DNA of 64,000 nucleotides from a bacterium BMS3Bbin10 (GCA_002897995.1 BDTT01000131.1:1-64000), one strand, 5' to 3'; counted from the stretch's first letter, positions 30,600-40,045 are shown. Numbers and translations are program-made. Notes: a model not told the origin generated them from the sequence alone.

Positions 30600-31832
30600 T
30601 CACATCTCCACGCCGAGATGTTTGGCCACCGCGAACACGTCTTTGTCGCCGCGCCCGCACAGATTCATCACCAGCAGATTGTCGGCAGGCAGCGTTGGCG
30701 CGAGTTTCTGGACGTGGGCCAGCGCGTGGGAGGGCTCCAGCGCCGGGATGATGCCTTCGATGCGGGTGCAGAGCTGGAAGGCTTCGAGCGCTTCGGCGTC
30801 CGTCACCGCTACATAATTGACCCGGCCCGTATCGCGCAGCCAGGAATGTTCGGGGCCGACGCCGGGATAGTCGAGCCCGGCGGAGATGGAATGGCCCTCG
30901 ATGATCTGCCCGTCGTCATTTTGCAGCAGATAGGTCCGGTTGCCATGCAGCACGCCGGGCTTGCCGCCATTCATGGAGGCGCAATGCTCTTCGGGGTTGC
31001 CCAGGCCAAGGCCGCCCGCTTCCACGCCATAGATGGCGATGTCCTTGTCGTCGAGGAAGGGGTGGAACAGGCCGATGGCGTTGGAGCCCCCGCCGATGCA
31101 GGCGACCAGCGTGTCGGGCAGGCGCCCTTCGGCCTCCATCATCTGCACGCGGACCTCCTCGCCGATGACGCTCTGGAAGTCGCGCACCATTTCGGGGTAG
31201 GGATGCGGCCCGGCCGCCGTGCCGATGATGTAATAAGTGTCATGAACATTGGTGACCCAGTCGCGCAGGGCCTCGTTCATGGCGTCTTTCAGGGTGCCGG
31301 CTCCGGCGGTGACCTGATGTACCTCGGCGCCCAGCAGCTTCATGCGGAACACATTGGGCGCCTGGCGTTCGATATCGACGCAGCCCATGTAAATGACGCA
31401 GGGCAGTCCGTAGCGCGCGGCGACAGTGGCGACCGCGACGCCGTGCTGCCCGGCGCCCGTTTCGGCGATAATGCGCGTCTTTTTCATCCGCCGCGCAAGC
31501 AGGATTTGCCCCAGGCAGTTATTGATCTTGTGTGAACCGGTGTGGTTCAGCTCATCGCGCTTGAAATAAATCTTCGCGCCGCCCAACTCCTGTGTCAGCC
31601 GCTCGGCGAAATAGAGCGGGCTGGGCCGGCCGCCATAATGGACGAGCATGTGCTTCAGCTCGGCGTGAAACTCCGGGTCCGCCTTGGCTCTCTCATAGGC
31701 CTCCTCCAGCTCGAGGATCAGCGGCATCAGCGTCTCGGCCACAAAGCGGCCGCCATAAATGCCAAAATGGCCGCGCTCGTCGGGACCGGAGCGGTAGGTG
31801 TTCGGCGTATCGGGGGGGGCGGTGTTCGACAT
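30600..31832 (-). CDS. trpB: Tryptophan synthase beta chain
   Basis: A 410-residue PLP enzyme that joins indole and serine to form tryptophan. The PLP lysine lies in HTGSHKINN (about residue 101), with AETGAGQHG and the phosphate-binding [10 protein letters not shown] loop. Length and both ends match the family. It lies between trpF (six bases upstream) and trpA (two bases downstream), the usual alphaproteobacterial order. Confidence 0.98.
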   Translation of the reverse strand: MSNTAPPDTPNTYRSGPDERGHFGIYGGRFVAETLMPLILELEEAYERAKADPEFHAELKHMLVHYGGRPSPLYFAERLTQELGGAKIYFKRDELNHTGSHKINNCLGQILLARRMKKTRIIAETGAGQHGVAVATVAARYGLPCVIYMGCVDIERQAPNVFRMKLLGAEVHQVTAGAGTLKDAMNEALRDWVTNVHDTYYIIGTAAGPHPYPEMVRDFQSVIGEEVRVQMMEAEGRLPDTLVACIGGGSNAIGLFHPFLDDKDIAIYGVEAGGLGLGNPEEHCASMNGGKPGVLHGNRTYLLQNDDGQIIEGHSISAGLDYPGVGPEHSWLRDTGRVNYVAVTDAEALEAFQLCTRIEGIIPALEPSHALAHVQKLAPTLPADNLLVMNLCGRGDKDVFAVAKHLGVEM

Positions 31833-31838
31833 CGAGAC

Positions 31839-32501
31839 TCAGGTCCTGTGGTTGCCTGCGGACTTCGCCGCGGTGATGAACCGGCGGATCAGTTCCGCAT
31901 CCTTTTCTCCCGGTGCGCTTTCAACGCCCGAAGACACATCGACGGCGCATGCACCCGTCGCCGCGATCGCATCCGCAACGTTATCGCAGGTCAGGCCGCC
32001 TGACAGCATAAAGCTTCCCCGTCCCTTAACGCCCATCAGCGCCTGCCAGTCAAAGGGCACGCCGTTGCCGCCGGGCAGGGCGTCGCCTGCGCCATCGGGC
32101 TCCTTGGCGTCATAGAGAATGAAACCGGCGGCGCCTTCATAGTCGCGCGCGGTGTCTGCGTCGGCCGCGTTTTCCACTTTGATCGCCTTGATGACTTCGC
32201 GGCCCGCCAGGTCTCTCACCTCGCGCACCCGCTCGGGCGTCTCGGCGCCATGCAGCTGAATGAGATCGGGCGCGACTTCCTCGGCGATGCGTTTCACCGC
32301 CGCATCGTCAGGGTTGACCAGCAGGGCGACCGATTTGGCGTGGCCCCGGCCCTGTGCGGCGAGCTCACCAGCGCGCGCGTGATCCACGTTGCGCGGGCTG
32401 GGGCCGTAAAACACCAGGCCGAAATAGTCCGCGCCCGCATCCAGGGCGGCGTCCAGCGACTCGGGCGTCCGGAGTCCGCAGATTTTCACCTTTATGTTCA
32501 T
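31839..32501 (-). CDS. trpF: Phosphoribosylanthranilate isomerase
   Basis: A 220-residue TIM barrel catalysing the Amadori rearrangement of phosphoribosylanthranilate in tryptophan synthesis. It starts with the family's VKICGLRTPES (catalytic Cys8), and has FGLVFYGPSPRNV, LIQLHGAET and the late FMLSGGLT. It heads the trpF-trpB-trpA-accD-folC run; the gap to the next gene upstream is about 125 bases. Confidence 0.96.
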   Translation of the reverse strand: MNIKVKICGLRTPESLDAALDAGADYFGLVFYGPSPRNVDHARAGELAAQGRGHAKSVALLVNPDDAAVKRIAEEVAPDLIQLHGAETPERVREVRDLAGREVIKAIKVENAADADTARDYEGAAGFILYDAKEPDGAGDALPGGNGVPFDWQALMGVKGRGSFMLSGGLTCDNVADAIAATGACAVDVSSGVESAPGEKDAELIRRFITAAKSAGNHRT

Positions 32502-32626
32502 GTCTTCAGCGGTTGGTTGGGCTGCGCCACGGGGCTGCGCCGACTTTCGGGGCCAAATTTAGGAGATCGCGCCAGTGCTGTCCATCCTGTGCTGCCCAGG
32601 CGGCATCGGGGACGGCAATGGGGCGG

Positions 32627-32974
32627 CTATTCCGCCGCCTCGCGGTTCCCCAGACGGGGCCGGTTGGCCGCCAGCAGTTGCTCATTGAGCCGTTCGTTCT
32701 GGTTGCGCAATGCCGCTGCTTCCCGGGCATTGCGCCGGGCGCTCTTGCGCCACTTGCCCTGTCCCAGCCACGTTGCCAGTCCGCCGAGCAGCACACCGGC
32801 CGCCAGCGTGGCGATCAGGAGCAGGAACAGCGGGGCATCGATCGCGAGAAAAGGATCTTCCGGTGTGAAGGGGTCGAGGTTCAGCCGCACAGAGTGCCGG
32901 TTGGCGACGGCGAAGGTCACGACCACCACGCCCGCGGGCAAAATCACAAACAGCCAGATAAATTTTCTAAACAC
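32627..32974 (-). CDS. LapA-domain (DUF1049) inner-membrane protein
   Basis: A 115-residue protein with two membrane helices (about 6-25 and 48-68) flanking a short polar segment with VANRHSVRLNLDPF, the pattern of the lipopolysaccharide assembly protein A domain. After the second helix there is a basic, probably coiled-coil tail (about 75-105). LapA-type proteins influence LPS levels in E. coli; the role here is inferred from fold only. It is downstream of ihfB, as is common in proteobacteria. Confidence 0.85.
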   Translation of the reverse strand: MFRKFIWLFVILPAGVVVVTFAVANRHSVRLNLDPFTPEDPFLAIDAPLFLLLIATLAAGVLLGGLATWLGQGKWRKSARRNAREAAALRNQNERLNEQLLAANRPRLGNREAAE

Positions 32975-33009
32975 TCCTCCACCCCGCTTCGCCGCATTGC
33001 TTCAGGAGG

Positions 33010-33324
33010 CTACTTGACCTCACTGTCAGACGACCCGCCGCGATAACCGCGGTTCAGCCGCTCGCGCAATTCCTTGCCTGTTTTGAAGAAGGGGACGTAT
33101 TTTTCCTCAACGAAGACCGTCTCGCCGGTGCGCGGATTACGCCCCTGCCGTGCCGTGCGGTGTTTCACAGTGAATGCGCCAAATCCGCGCAGCTCAACCC
33201 GGTCGCCCCGGGCCAGCGCGGAAATGATCTCATCGAGAACAGTGTTGACGATCCGCTCAACATCACGCTGGTAGAGGTGCGGATTCGCAGCGCCGATCTT
33301 TTGAATTAGTTCAGACTTAATCAT
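33010..33324 (-). CDS. ihfB: Integration host factor subunit beta
   Basis: A 104-residue DNA-bending protein of the HU/IHF family. The conserved arm [10 protein letters not shown] with its intercalating Pro is at about residues 62-71, and [14 protein letters not shown] precedes it. The N-terminal [10 protein letters not shown] is typical of IhfB rather than HU. It lies between sppA and the LapA-like gene, a common arrangement near rpsA. Confidence 0.94.
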   Translation of the reverse strand: MIKSELIQKIGAANPHLYQRDVERIVNTVLDEIISALARGDRVELRGFGAFTVKHRTARQGRNPRTGETVFVEEKYVPFFKTGKELRERLNRGYRGGSSDSEVK

Positions 33325-33390
33325 GACGCGACCTCGAACTTCCTCACCTTTCGCCTATCTATTTGCTCTTATTAGTTTTTACAGGCCCCT

Positions 33391-34392
33391 CTAATTTGTC
33401 TGAGCGTGCCAAACGGAGACCAAACCGTCAAGCTGAACACGCTCCAGCGCATTTCCCGGCGCGAACAATTTGTCAAGCGCCGTGGCAGGCAAACCGGTCC
33501 AAATAGCCACGGATTTTGCCGTAATGCGCAGCCAGTCAGTGCTTTGAGACTCTTTGGCCTTCCAGTCGATCACCTTCAGATCTTTTTCGATTTTACGCTT
33601 TTCCTCAAGCCAGGCGATGGCGTCGTCTTCGCCGCCGAGCTGATCGATGAGTTTCAGTTTAAGCGCCTGCCGGCCGGAGTAAATGCGCCCTTCGGTCAAA
33701 CCGGGTATGGCGCCGGGGTCGATGGACCTGCTTTTGGCGACCAGATCGACAAACCATTTCTGGGATTCCGAAACCATCTCCTGCGTCAGGGCGCGGCCGG
33801 CTTCGTCCAGCGGCTGAAATGGCGAGGGAATGGCCTTGAGCGCTCCGCTCTTCACTTCTTCCATCTTGATGCCGAGCTTGCCCAGCAACTCGGTCACTTC
33901 CGCCCATTGCAGGATGACGCCCACCGATCCTGTAATGGAACTGCCGCGGGCAATGACATGATCGCTGGCGATGCCCGCCATATAGGCGGCCGACGTGGCG
34001 ACGGTGGAGAAGACGGCGACCACGGGCTTCTTCTTGCGCAGATTCTGTATTGCCCGATGCAGGGACTCCCCGCCCACGGTCGTGCCGCCGGGGCTGTTGA
34101 CGCGCAGGATCACGGCCTTCACATGCTTTGACTTGGCGATGTCCTTCAACATCTCCTCGCGGTCCGTGTCCTCGCGGATCAATCCGGAAATATTCACGCG
34201 CGCGATGTGCGGCTTGTAGCCGATCGCCGTCGCAAAGTCGTCGCTCTGAAACGCCAGGCCGGCGACCAGGGCGACCGCCGCGGCTATCGCCAGCAGGCGC
34301 CACAGGGCCAGGCTGCGCTTGAGGCGCCTCCGGTCAACAAGAAAATCCGCCCGCAGTGTCATCTGGTCCATGATCCGGTCAAATGGTTCCAC
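33391..34392 (-). CDS. sppA: Signal peptide peptidase SppA (short, 36K type)
   Basis: A 333-residue membrane-anchored serine protease that digests cleaved signal peptides. One membrane segment lies at about 29-48. The catalytic region has VNSPGG (about residue 98), VATSAAYMAG with the probable nucleophile Ser near 133, and the general-base Lys in EEVKSGALKAIPSPF. The length fits the single-domain form. The start may be ATG at 34392 or at 34371 (MDQMTLRAD). It sits between rpsA and ihfB. Confidence 0.93.
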   Translation of the reverse strand: MEPFDRIMDQMTLRADFLVDRRRLKRSLALWRLLAIAAAVALVAGLAFQSDDFATAIGYKPHIARVNISGLIREDTDREEMLKDIAKSKHVKAVILRVNSPGGTTVGGESLHRAIQNLRKKKPVVAVFSTVATSAAYMAGIASDHVIARGSSITGSVGVILQWAEVTELLGKLGIKMEEVKSGALKAIPSPFQPLDEAGRALTQEMVSESQKWFVDLVAKSRSIDPGAIPGLTEGRIYSGRQALKLKLIDQLGGEDDAIAWLEEKRKIEKDLKVIDWKAKESQSTDWLRITAKSVAIWTGLPATALDKLFAPGNALERVQLDGLVSVWHAQTN

Positions 34393-34476
34393 ACCTGTGG
34401 ATCATGCTCCAGCCTCATTCGCCAAGCAAGCGCCACGGCATCCGGGCCGGTTAGCGAACAACAAACCCCGCGAGGC

Positions 34477-36462
34477 TCAGGCCTCGCCGCCTTCGCCGTC
34501 ATCCCCGGCTTCTTCTCCACCGTCGTCCTTGGCCTTGGCGGTCTTTTTCGCTTTGGCCTTGGGCTTGGCGCCGGCATCCGCGTCGTCTTTGGTTTTGGCG
34601 GGTTTTTTCGCTTTTGCTTTGGGCCTGGCTTCGGCTTCGGCTTCAGCTTCAGCTTCAGCTTCAGCTTCAGCTTCTTCTCCACCGTCGTCTTTGGCCTTGG
34701 CGGCCTTCTTCGCTTTCGCCTTGGGCTTGGCTTTGGCCTCTTCGGCCGCGTCCCCGGTTCCATCCTTGGCTTCATCAAGGGCCGCGCCGAGAATATCGCC
34801 CAGCGATGCACCGCTCACGGTCGAACCATACTGCTTGATCGCCTCTTTCTCCTCGACGGCTTCAAGCGCCTTGATGGAGACGGAGACTTTGCGCGTGGCG
34901 GTATCGACCTGGGTGATGACGGCATCCACTTTCTCACCGGCGGCAAACCGCTCGGGCTTCTGCTCGGAGCGTTCACGGGAAAGATCAGACCGGCGAATGA
35001 ATGTTTTGATGTCGGAGTCCGACAGTTTGACTTCAAGCCCCCTGTCCATGACCGCAAGAATCTCGCACGTAACCCGCGCGCCCTTCTTCAGGCCACCATC
35101 GGATTTGAGGGGGTCGCCGCCCAACTGCTTGATGCCCAGTGAAATGCGCTCTTTTTCCGCATCCGCTTCCAGCACGACGGCTTTGACAACATCGCCCTTT
35201 TTATAGCCCTGGATGGCCTCCTCGCCCGAGCGGCTCCAGTCCAGATCGGACAGATGGACCATACCGTCCACGCCACTGTCCAGCCCGATAAAAAGGCCGA
35301 ACTCGGTAATATTACGGATGGCGCCTTCAACCTTGGTCCCGGCTGCGTGGGATTCGGCGAATGCAATCCAGGGGTTTTCCTGGATCTGTTTCAGGCCGAG
35401 GGAAATCCGCCGCTTCTGCGGGTCGACCTCAAGCACCTGGACCTCGACTTCCTGGCTGGTCGAAACGATCTTGCCGGGATGAACGTTCTTTTTGGTCCAG
35501 CTCATCTCGGAGATGTGGATCAGGCCTTCAACGCCGGATTCAAGCTCAACGAAGGCGCCATAGTCGGTAATGTTCGTCACCGTGCCCTTGATCCGGGTAT
35601 CGATCGGGTATTTGGCCTCCACGCCTTCCCATGGATCGGCCTCAAGCTGCTTGATGCCGAGGGAAATGCGCTGGGTCTCGGGATTGATGCGAATGATCTG
35701 GACCTTGACGCTGTCGCCAACATTGACGATCTCGCTGGGGTGACTGACGCGCCGCCAGGCCATGTCGGTGACATGCAGCAGGCCGTCGATGCCGCCGAGG
35801 TCGATGAATGCGCCATAATCGGTGATGTTCTTGACCACGCCTTCGATGACCTGCTTTTCGGCCAGCTGGGCGACGATCTCGTTGCGCTGCTCGGCCCGCG
35901 TCTCTTCGAGAACCGAGCGCCGCGAGACGACGATATTGCCCCGGCGCCGGTCCATCTTGAGGATCTGGAATGGCTGGGGTGTATTCATCAGCGGTCCGAT
36001 GTCGCGAACGGGTCTGATATCCACCTGGCTGCCTGGCAGAAACGCCACGGCGCCGTCGAGATCGACCGTAAAGCCGCCCTTGACGCGATTGAAGATCACG
36101 CCTTCGCAGCGTTCGCCATTCTTGAATTTTTCTTCCAGCCGGACCCAGCTTTCCTCGCGCCGCGCCTTTTCGCGCGACAGAACCGCTTCACCCAGCGCGT
36201 TCTCCACCCGCTCGAGATAAACCTCGACCTCGTCGCCGACCGAAAGCGTCGCTTCCTGGCCCGGGAGCGTGAACTCTTTGACCGGAACCCGCCCCTCGGT
36301 CTTCAGCCCGACATCGACAACCGCCATATCCTTTTCGATGGCGACGATTGTTCCTTTGACCACGGAGCCTTCCTCAAGGGAGGATGCCTCGAGAGATTCT
36401 TCTAAAAGTGCGGCGAAGTCTTCCCGTGTCGGGTTGAGTTCACTAGCCTGCGGTTCGTTCAT
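34477..36462 (-). CDS. rpsA: 30S ribosomal protein S1 with long low-complexity C-terminal tail
   Basis: A 661-residue S1 protein with six S1 (OB-fold) domains, recognisable from EEGSVVKGTIVAIE to VDAVITQVDTATRKVSVSIK. S1 binds mRNA and helps load it on the 30S subunit. The start at 36462 follows GGGAGA. After the sixth domain there are about 100 residues made of Lys/Ala blocks (KPKAKAKKAAKAKDD) and an alternating Glu/Ala run encoded by a six-base tandem repeat at 34629-34675. The tail is far longer than the short end of E. coli S1. The gene order cmk-rpsA-sppA-ihfB is typical of the group. Confidence 0.96.
   Translation of the reverse strand: MNEPQASELNPTREDFAALLEESLEASSLEEGSVVKGTIVAIEKDMAVVDVGLKTEGRVPVKEFTLPGQEATLSVGDEVEVYLERVENALGEAVLSREKARREESWVRLEEKFKNGERCEGVIFNRVKGGFTVDLDGAVAFLPGSQVDIRPVRDIGPLMNTPQPFQILKMDRRRGNIVVSRRSVLEETRAEQRNEIVAQLAEKQVIEGVVKNITDYGAFIDLGGIDGLLHVTDMAWRRVSHPSEIVNVGDSVKVQIIRINPETQRISLGIKQLEADPWEGVEAKYPIDTRIKGTVTNITDYGAFVELESGVEGLIHISEMSWTKKNVHPGKIVSTSQEVEVQVLEVDPQKRRISLGLKQIQENPWIAFAESHAAGTKVEGAIRNITEFGLFIGLDSGVDGMVHLSDLDWSRSGEEAIQGYKKGDVVKAVVLEADAEKERISLGIKQLGGDPLKSDGGLKKGARVTCEILAVMDRGLEVKLSDSDIKTFIRRSDLSRERSEQKPERFAAGEKVDAVITQVDTATRKVSVSIKALEAVEEKEAIKQYGSTVSGASLGDILGAALDEAKDGTGDAAEEAKAKPKAKAKKAAKAKDDGGEEAEAEAEAEAEAEAEARPKAKAKKPAKTKDDADAGAKPKAKAKKTAKAKDDGGEEAGDDGEGGEA
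34629..34675. repeat. Hexanucleotide microsatellite inside rpsA
   Basis: About eight consecutive six-base units (GCTTCA or GCTTCG on the plus strand) encode an alternating Glu-Ala run in the S1 tail. Gain or loss of a unit keeps the reading frame, so length variation is expected. Confidence 0.85.
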
Positions 36463-36671
36463 CAAGTCTCCCGTTGCCCGTTCGGTTTGTGACACGAAGA
36501 CCAATTTCTTCGCAGGGCAAATAAATACCGGTTGCGCTCAAGCCGGCCCGGTGTTTCCGGTCCGGCGCTCAGATTTCCTTAGGTCATGACCTAATAATTT
36601 CGTTTTCCGCCGAAATGGCGTGCCGGGTCACGGATGGACGCGATCGGGACACGCCAATTGGCCCGTCCAAC

Positions 36672-37295
36672 TTACCGTATCACAGAGTCGATAAGTTTGA
36701 CGGCGGCCTTCAACGCCGCCTCTATACCCAAATCCGATGTGTCGAGCAAGTGCGCGTCTTGCGCCGGCACAAGCGGGGAAACCGCCCGCGAGCGGTCGAG
36801 GGCGTCGCGGGCGGCGATCTGGGCGTGGATTTCCTCATAGGCAATGTCCTGCCCGGCTTCGATCAGCTCCTTGTGACGGCGTTTGGCGCGCACCTGGGCC
36901 GAGGCCTCCACAAAGATTTTCACATCCGCGTCGGGGCATACAACCGTGCCGATGTCGCGGCCCTCGATTACCGCGCCGCCGGGTCTCCTGGCGAAGGCGC
37001 GCTGATACTCGACCAGGGCCTCGCGAACCTGCGGCAGCTTGGCCACCAGGGACGCCGCTTCACCCATCGCGGCCGTGCGCAAGCCGGGGTCTTCCAGGGT
37101 TTCGGGGTCGATATTGCGCGCCGTTTGCGCGGCCGCCACCTCATCGTCCAGGTCCCTGCCGCCGGCAAGCATGTCCCGGGCGACCGCCCGGTAGAGCGCG
37201 CCGGTATCCAGATGACCGAGGCCGTAATGGCTTGCGAGCTGCTTGGCGAGGGTGCCCTTGCCCGAGGCCGCGGGTCCGTCCATTGCGATAATCAT
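36672..37295 (-). CDS. cmk: Cytidylate kinase
   Basis: A 207-residue kinase that phosphorylates CMP and dCMP. The P-loop is DGPAASGKGT at residues 6-15, and HLDTGALYRAV, VIEGRDIGTVV and the RAKRRHKEL lid are all present. The start ATG lies five bases after the aroA stop and it precedes rpsA, the widespread aroA-cmk-rpsA order. Confidence 0.96.
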   Translation of the reverse strand: MIIAMDGPAASGKGTLAKQLASHYGLGHLDTGALYRAVARDMLAGGRDLDDEVAAAQTARNIDPETLEDPGLRTAAMGEAASLVAKLPQVREALVEYQRAFARRPGGAVIEGRDIGTVVCPDADVKIFVEASAQVRAKRRHKELIEAGQDIAYEEIHAQIAARDALDRSRAVSPLVPAQDAHLLDTSDLGIEAALKAAVKLIDSVIR

Positions 37296-37300
37296 GGCGT

Positions 37301-38623
37301 TTACACTTTGCTGGTTTCTATCGGTGCGCCAAGACCGCGCATCAATTCGGAGAATTCAGGGAAACTGGTGGCAATAATGCCGGCATTGTCGATTGTCACC
37401 GGAGCGCGCGCCCCCAGACCCATGATCAGAAAGGCCATGGCGATGCGGTGATCCATATGGGTCTCGATTTGCGCGCCGCCCGCTATGGGCCCGCCTCCGC
37501 GGACGCTGAGCCAGTCGTCGCCCGCTTGCGCATCCACCCCGCAGGCGGCGAGGCCGGCAAGCGTGGAGGCCAGCCGGTCGCTTTCCTTGACCCGGAGCTC
37601 GCCCAGCCCCTCCATGCGCGTCTCGCCCCGCGCAAAGGCCGCGACCACGGCCAGAACCGGATATTCATCGATCATCGAGGGTGCGCGGCTGGCGGGAACC
37701 ACAACACCGTGAAGCGGGCCGGATGTGACGGCGATATCCGCCACGGGCTCACCGCCTTCCTCGCGCAAATTGGTAAAGTCGAGTTTCGCGCCCATCTCCT
37801 TCAGCGTGTCGTAGAAACCGGTCCGCGTCGGGTTCACCAGCACGCCCTCGATGGTGATCCGCGAGCCCTGCGTCACCAGCGCGGCGGCCGCCAGAAACGC
37901 CGCTGAACTCGGGTCGCCCGGCACGGTGACGTCCTGGCCGGCGAGTTCCGCGTCGCCCGTCACCGTGATGGCGTTGCGCGATCCGTCCTGGCGGACCGCG
38001 ATTTGCGCGCCGAAATGGCGCAGCATGCGCTCGGTATGGTCCCGGGTCGCCTCGCGCTCGAATATGGTGGTTTTGCCGGGCGCATGCAGCCCGGCCAGAA
38101 GCACGGCGGATTTCACCTGGGCGGAGGGCACGGGGAGTTCATATTCGATGGGCAGCAGGTCGGGCGTTCCCGTGAGCGTGAGCGGCAGCGTGTCATCGGC
38201 GCCTTCGACCCCCAGCCCCATGCGTTGGAGCGGCAGCAGAACGCGCCCCATGGGGCGGCGCGAAAGCGACTCGTCGCCGGTGAAGGTTACGCGGGCATCC
38301 TGTCCGGCGATAACCCCCATCATCAATCTCGCGCCGGTGCCGGAATTGCCGAAATCGAGCTTGCCGGGAGCGCCGGTCAATCCTCCGATGCCGCGTCCGG
38401 TGACGCACCAGCCGTCGGGGTCTCGCTCCACGCCCGCGCCGAGCGAGGCGAGGGCCTTGCCCGTGGCCAGGACGTCTTCCGCCTCCAGAAGGCCCTTTAT
38501 GCGGGTTTTGCCTGTCGCAAGCGCGCCGAAAATCAGTGCCCGGTGCGAGATGGACTTGTCGCCGGGAACGCGAGAGATTCCCCGCAGGGAACCCGATTTC
38601 GAAGATGAGAGTTTCTGAAGCAT
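37301..38623 (-). CDS. aroA: 3-phosphoshikimate 1-carboxyvinyltransferase (EPSP synthase)
   Basis: A 440-residue enzyme of the shikimate pathway that transfers enolpyruvyl from PEP to shikimate 3-phosphate. PGDKSISHRALIFG near residue 20, GNSGTGARLMMG, VPSAQVKSAVLLAGL and RVKESDR are present. The PEP-site loop has Gly in GNSGTG, as in ordinary enzymes, not the Ala of the tolerant CP4 form. The start at 38623 is chosen from the family N-terminus; the frame reaches back to 38683. Confidence 0.96.
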   Translation of the reverse strand: MLQKLSSSKSGSLRGISRVPGDKSISHRALIFGALATGKTRIKGLLEAEDVLATGKALASLGAGVERDPDGWCVTGRGIGGLTGAPGKLDFGNSGTGARLMMGVIAGQDARVTFTGDESLSRRPMGRVLLPLQRMGLGVEGADDTLPLTLTGTPDLLPIEYELPVPSAQVKSAVLLAGLHAPGKTTIFEREATRDHTERMLRHFGAQIAVRQDGSRNAITVTGDAELAGQDVTVPGDPSSAAFLAAAALVTQGSRITIEGVLVNPTRTGFYDTLKEMGAKLDFTNLREEGGEPVADIAVTSGPLHGVVVPASRAPSMIDEYPVLAVVAAFARGETRMEGLGELRVKESDRLASTLAGLAACGVDAQAGDDWLSVRGGGPIAGGAQIETHMDHRIAMAFLIMGLGARAPVTIDNAGIIATSFPEFSELMRGLGAPIETSKV

Positions 38624-38823
38624 TTGCCCGCAGAGATGATGAAAACAAGGGCCGTTACCGGGCCGCCGGTTCGAAGCGCGCAATTGAGCCGTTAGGCCCC
38701 GTACGTGTCAATGTCGAAGATATTGCCGCCGATTGCATGTATTTTTGCTTTTGACACTGGCGTCCGGTCATGGCAAGGAACCGGCGCCTCACATGATTTG
38801 GGACTGCTTTTTGGGATTGCTTC

Positions 38824-39396
38824 ATGATCAAGGATAAGCGCGGGACAAAAAGACTTTGTGAAAGTTGCGGCAAGAAGTTTTACGACCTGGGCCGCGACCC
38901 CACCGTCTGTCCCATATGCGATGCGCCCTTCATCATCGAAAAGCCGAAACCCAAGCCGAAACCGAAGGCGGCGCCCGCGCCGGCGGATAAAGTGGCGGAT
39001 AAAGTGGCGGAACCAATCGCCGATGCCGCGCTTGCGCCTGAAGACGCCGCACTTGCGCCTGAAGACGCCGCACTTGCGCCTGAAGACGCCGCACTTGCGC
39101 CTGAAGACGCCGCACTTGCGCCTGAAGACGCCGCACTTGCGCCTGAAGACGCCGCGCCTGCGCCTGAAGATGCCGCGCCTGCGCCAGCGCCGGAACCTGA
39201 ATTCGTCAGCCTCGAAGATGCGGCCGAGGAGGAGGAGGGCGACGATGAAGCCAAGCTTGCCGATCTCGGCGACGATGAGGCGGATATTCCGCCCGATGAC
39301 AATCAGGATGTCTTCCTTGAAGACGATGAGGAGGATGGCGAATCCAAACTGACCGAGATCATAGGCGCGCCCATCGAAACCAAGGACGAAACCTGA
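38824..39396 (+). CDS. TIGR02300 (FYDLN acid) family protein with seven-residue repeats
   Basis: A 190-residue acidic protein of a family found in alphaproteobacteria and of unknown function. The N-terminus has a likely zinc ribbon with Cys pairs in CESCGKKFYDLG and CPIC (residues 12-33). After a Lys/Pro linker there are eight tandem copies of (E)DAA(L/P)AP at about residues 67-122, encoded by a near-perfect 21-base DNA repeat (39020-39185). The C-terminal third is strongly acidic. The gene is divergent from aroA, with a 200-base gap between them. The repeat number probably varies between strains. Confidence 0.85.
   Translation: MIKDKRGTKRLCESCGKKFYDLGRDPTVCPICDAPFIIEKPKPKPKPKAAPAPADKVADKVAEPIADAALAPEDAALAPEDAALAPEDAALAPEDAALAPEDAALAPEDAAPAPEDAAPAPAPEPEFVSLEDAAEEEEGDDEAKLADLGDDEADIPPDDNQDVFLEDDEEDGESKLTEIIGAPIETKDET
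39020..39185. repeat. 21-bp tandem repeat, about eight copies, within the TIGR02300 gene
   Basis: The unit GAAGACGCCGCACTTGCGCC plus one base recurs almost without change, then drifts to Pro-coding versions in the last two copies. Because 21 is a multiple of three, all three plus-strand frames stay open through it. Confidence 0.9.
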
Positions 39397-39400
39397 GCGC

Positions 39401-39478
39401 TTTTTTGGGTATTCCCGGCCACCCGCCCGCCCTTGCCGGCAGGTTTCTCTTGATTGCGTTTCCGGCGCGGCCTAACTA
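39401..39478. repeat. Dispersed palindromic element, copy 3 (degenerate)
   Basis: Starting just after the TIGR02300 stop, TTTTTTGGGTATTCCCGGCC and CCCGCCC match the left half of the other copies; the right half has decayed. It ends with CTAACTAAAGAA, which also occurs at 11732 next to copy 1. Confidence 0.65.
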
Positions 39479-39526
39479 AAGAAATAAGCGCTTTGCCCGG
39501 GCGACGCGGGGCGAAGCGGCAAGTGT

Positions 39527-39602
39527 GGGGCCATAGCTCAGTTGGGAGAGCGCGTGAATGGCATTCACGAGGTCGTCGGTTCGATCCCGTCTGGCTCCAC
39601 CA
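39527..39602 (+). tRNA. tRNA-Ala (GGC anticodon)
   Basis: A 76-base cloverleaf can be drawn: acceptor GGGGCCA with TGGCTCC, D arm GCTC/GAGC, anticodon stem CGTGA/TCACG with loop ATGGCAT (anticodon GGC), T arm with TTCGATC, discriminator A and encoded CCA. It is followed by a terminator and an IS3-family remnant. Confidence 0.95.
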
Positions 39603-39610
39603 TTTATTTC

Positions 39611-39645
39611 AATGGGTTAGCCAATCAATGGCTAGCCCATTTTTG
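39611..39645 (+). terminator. Rho-independent terminator of tRNA-Ala
   Basis: A 12-base stem (ATGGGTTAGCCA with TGGCTAGCCCAT, one G-T pair) around a four-base loop is followed by TTTTT, nine bases after the tRNA. Confidence 0.85.
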
Positions 39646-39681
39646 TTTCAGTAAGCACATAGTAAGCGCGACAGCGGGGTT

Positions 39682-39918
39682 TCAGACTGACCTGCCCCCC
39701 TTCATTCCCCCACCGATAAGATAGAGTCCGTTCTGGTTATGGTCGGCTCTGGACCGAGTTGCAAACTCGTTTGGCGTGAGCCCGTCAAGGCTCGTGTGTG
39801 GCCTCTTGGTATTGTAGTCGATGCGGTTGGCAACGCCCTCAATTCCACTCGTCCAACTGGTAATCTTCTCAGTCAACTCAGCGGCGTTGGCATGCCGTGA
39901 TTTAGGACAAAACCGCAC
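39682..39918 (-). pseudogene. Remnant of an IS3-family transposase (C-terminal end)
   Basis: The last part of this frame reads DYNTKRPHTSLDGLTPNEFA, the typical C-terminal end of IS3-family orfB transposases (DDE integrase). Only about 60 residues remain and the catalytic Asp and Glu lie in the missing part. The plus-strand sequence from 39688 (TGACCTGCCCCCC) resembles an IS3-type outer end, but I cannot confirm that. No other half of the element is seen, so it is a decayed insertion next to the tRNA. Confidence 0.75.
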
Positions 39919-39965
39919 TCATGCGTGACTAAACCCTGTTGAAGTTCAATATATTCCACGCAAAA

Positions 39966-39979
39966 TGGAAACGTTTACA
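39966..39979. promoter_or_regulatory. LacI-family operator
   Basis: TGGAAACGTTTACA has the central CG and the AAACGTTT palindrome typical of LacI/PurR-type operators. It lies about 65 bases upstream of the regulator gene, which suggests autoregulation of the whole operon. Confidence 0.6.
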
Positions 39980-40045
39980 TTCGTACCTGGATGTGCTTTC
40001 AATTAATGTAATGACCGCAAAGCGGCGAACTTTGGGAGGTATCTG

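Noticed and set aside
34207-35206. Long plus-strand frames antisense to rpsA with Phe/Gly or Ser/Ala runs
   Set aside because: They are complements of the S1 tail repeats; S1 domains on the minus strand explain the region fully.
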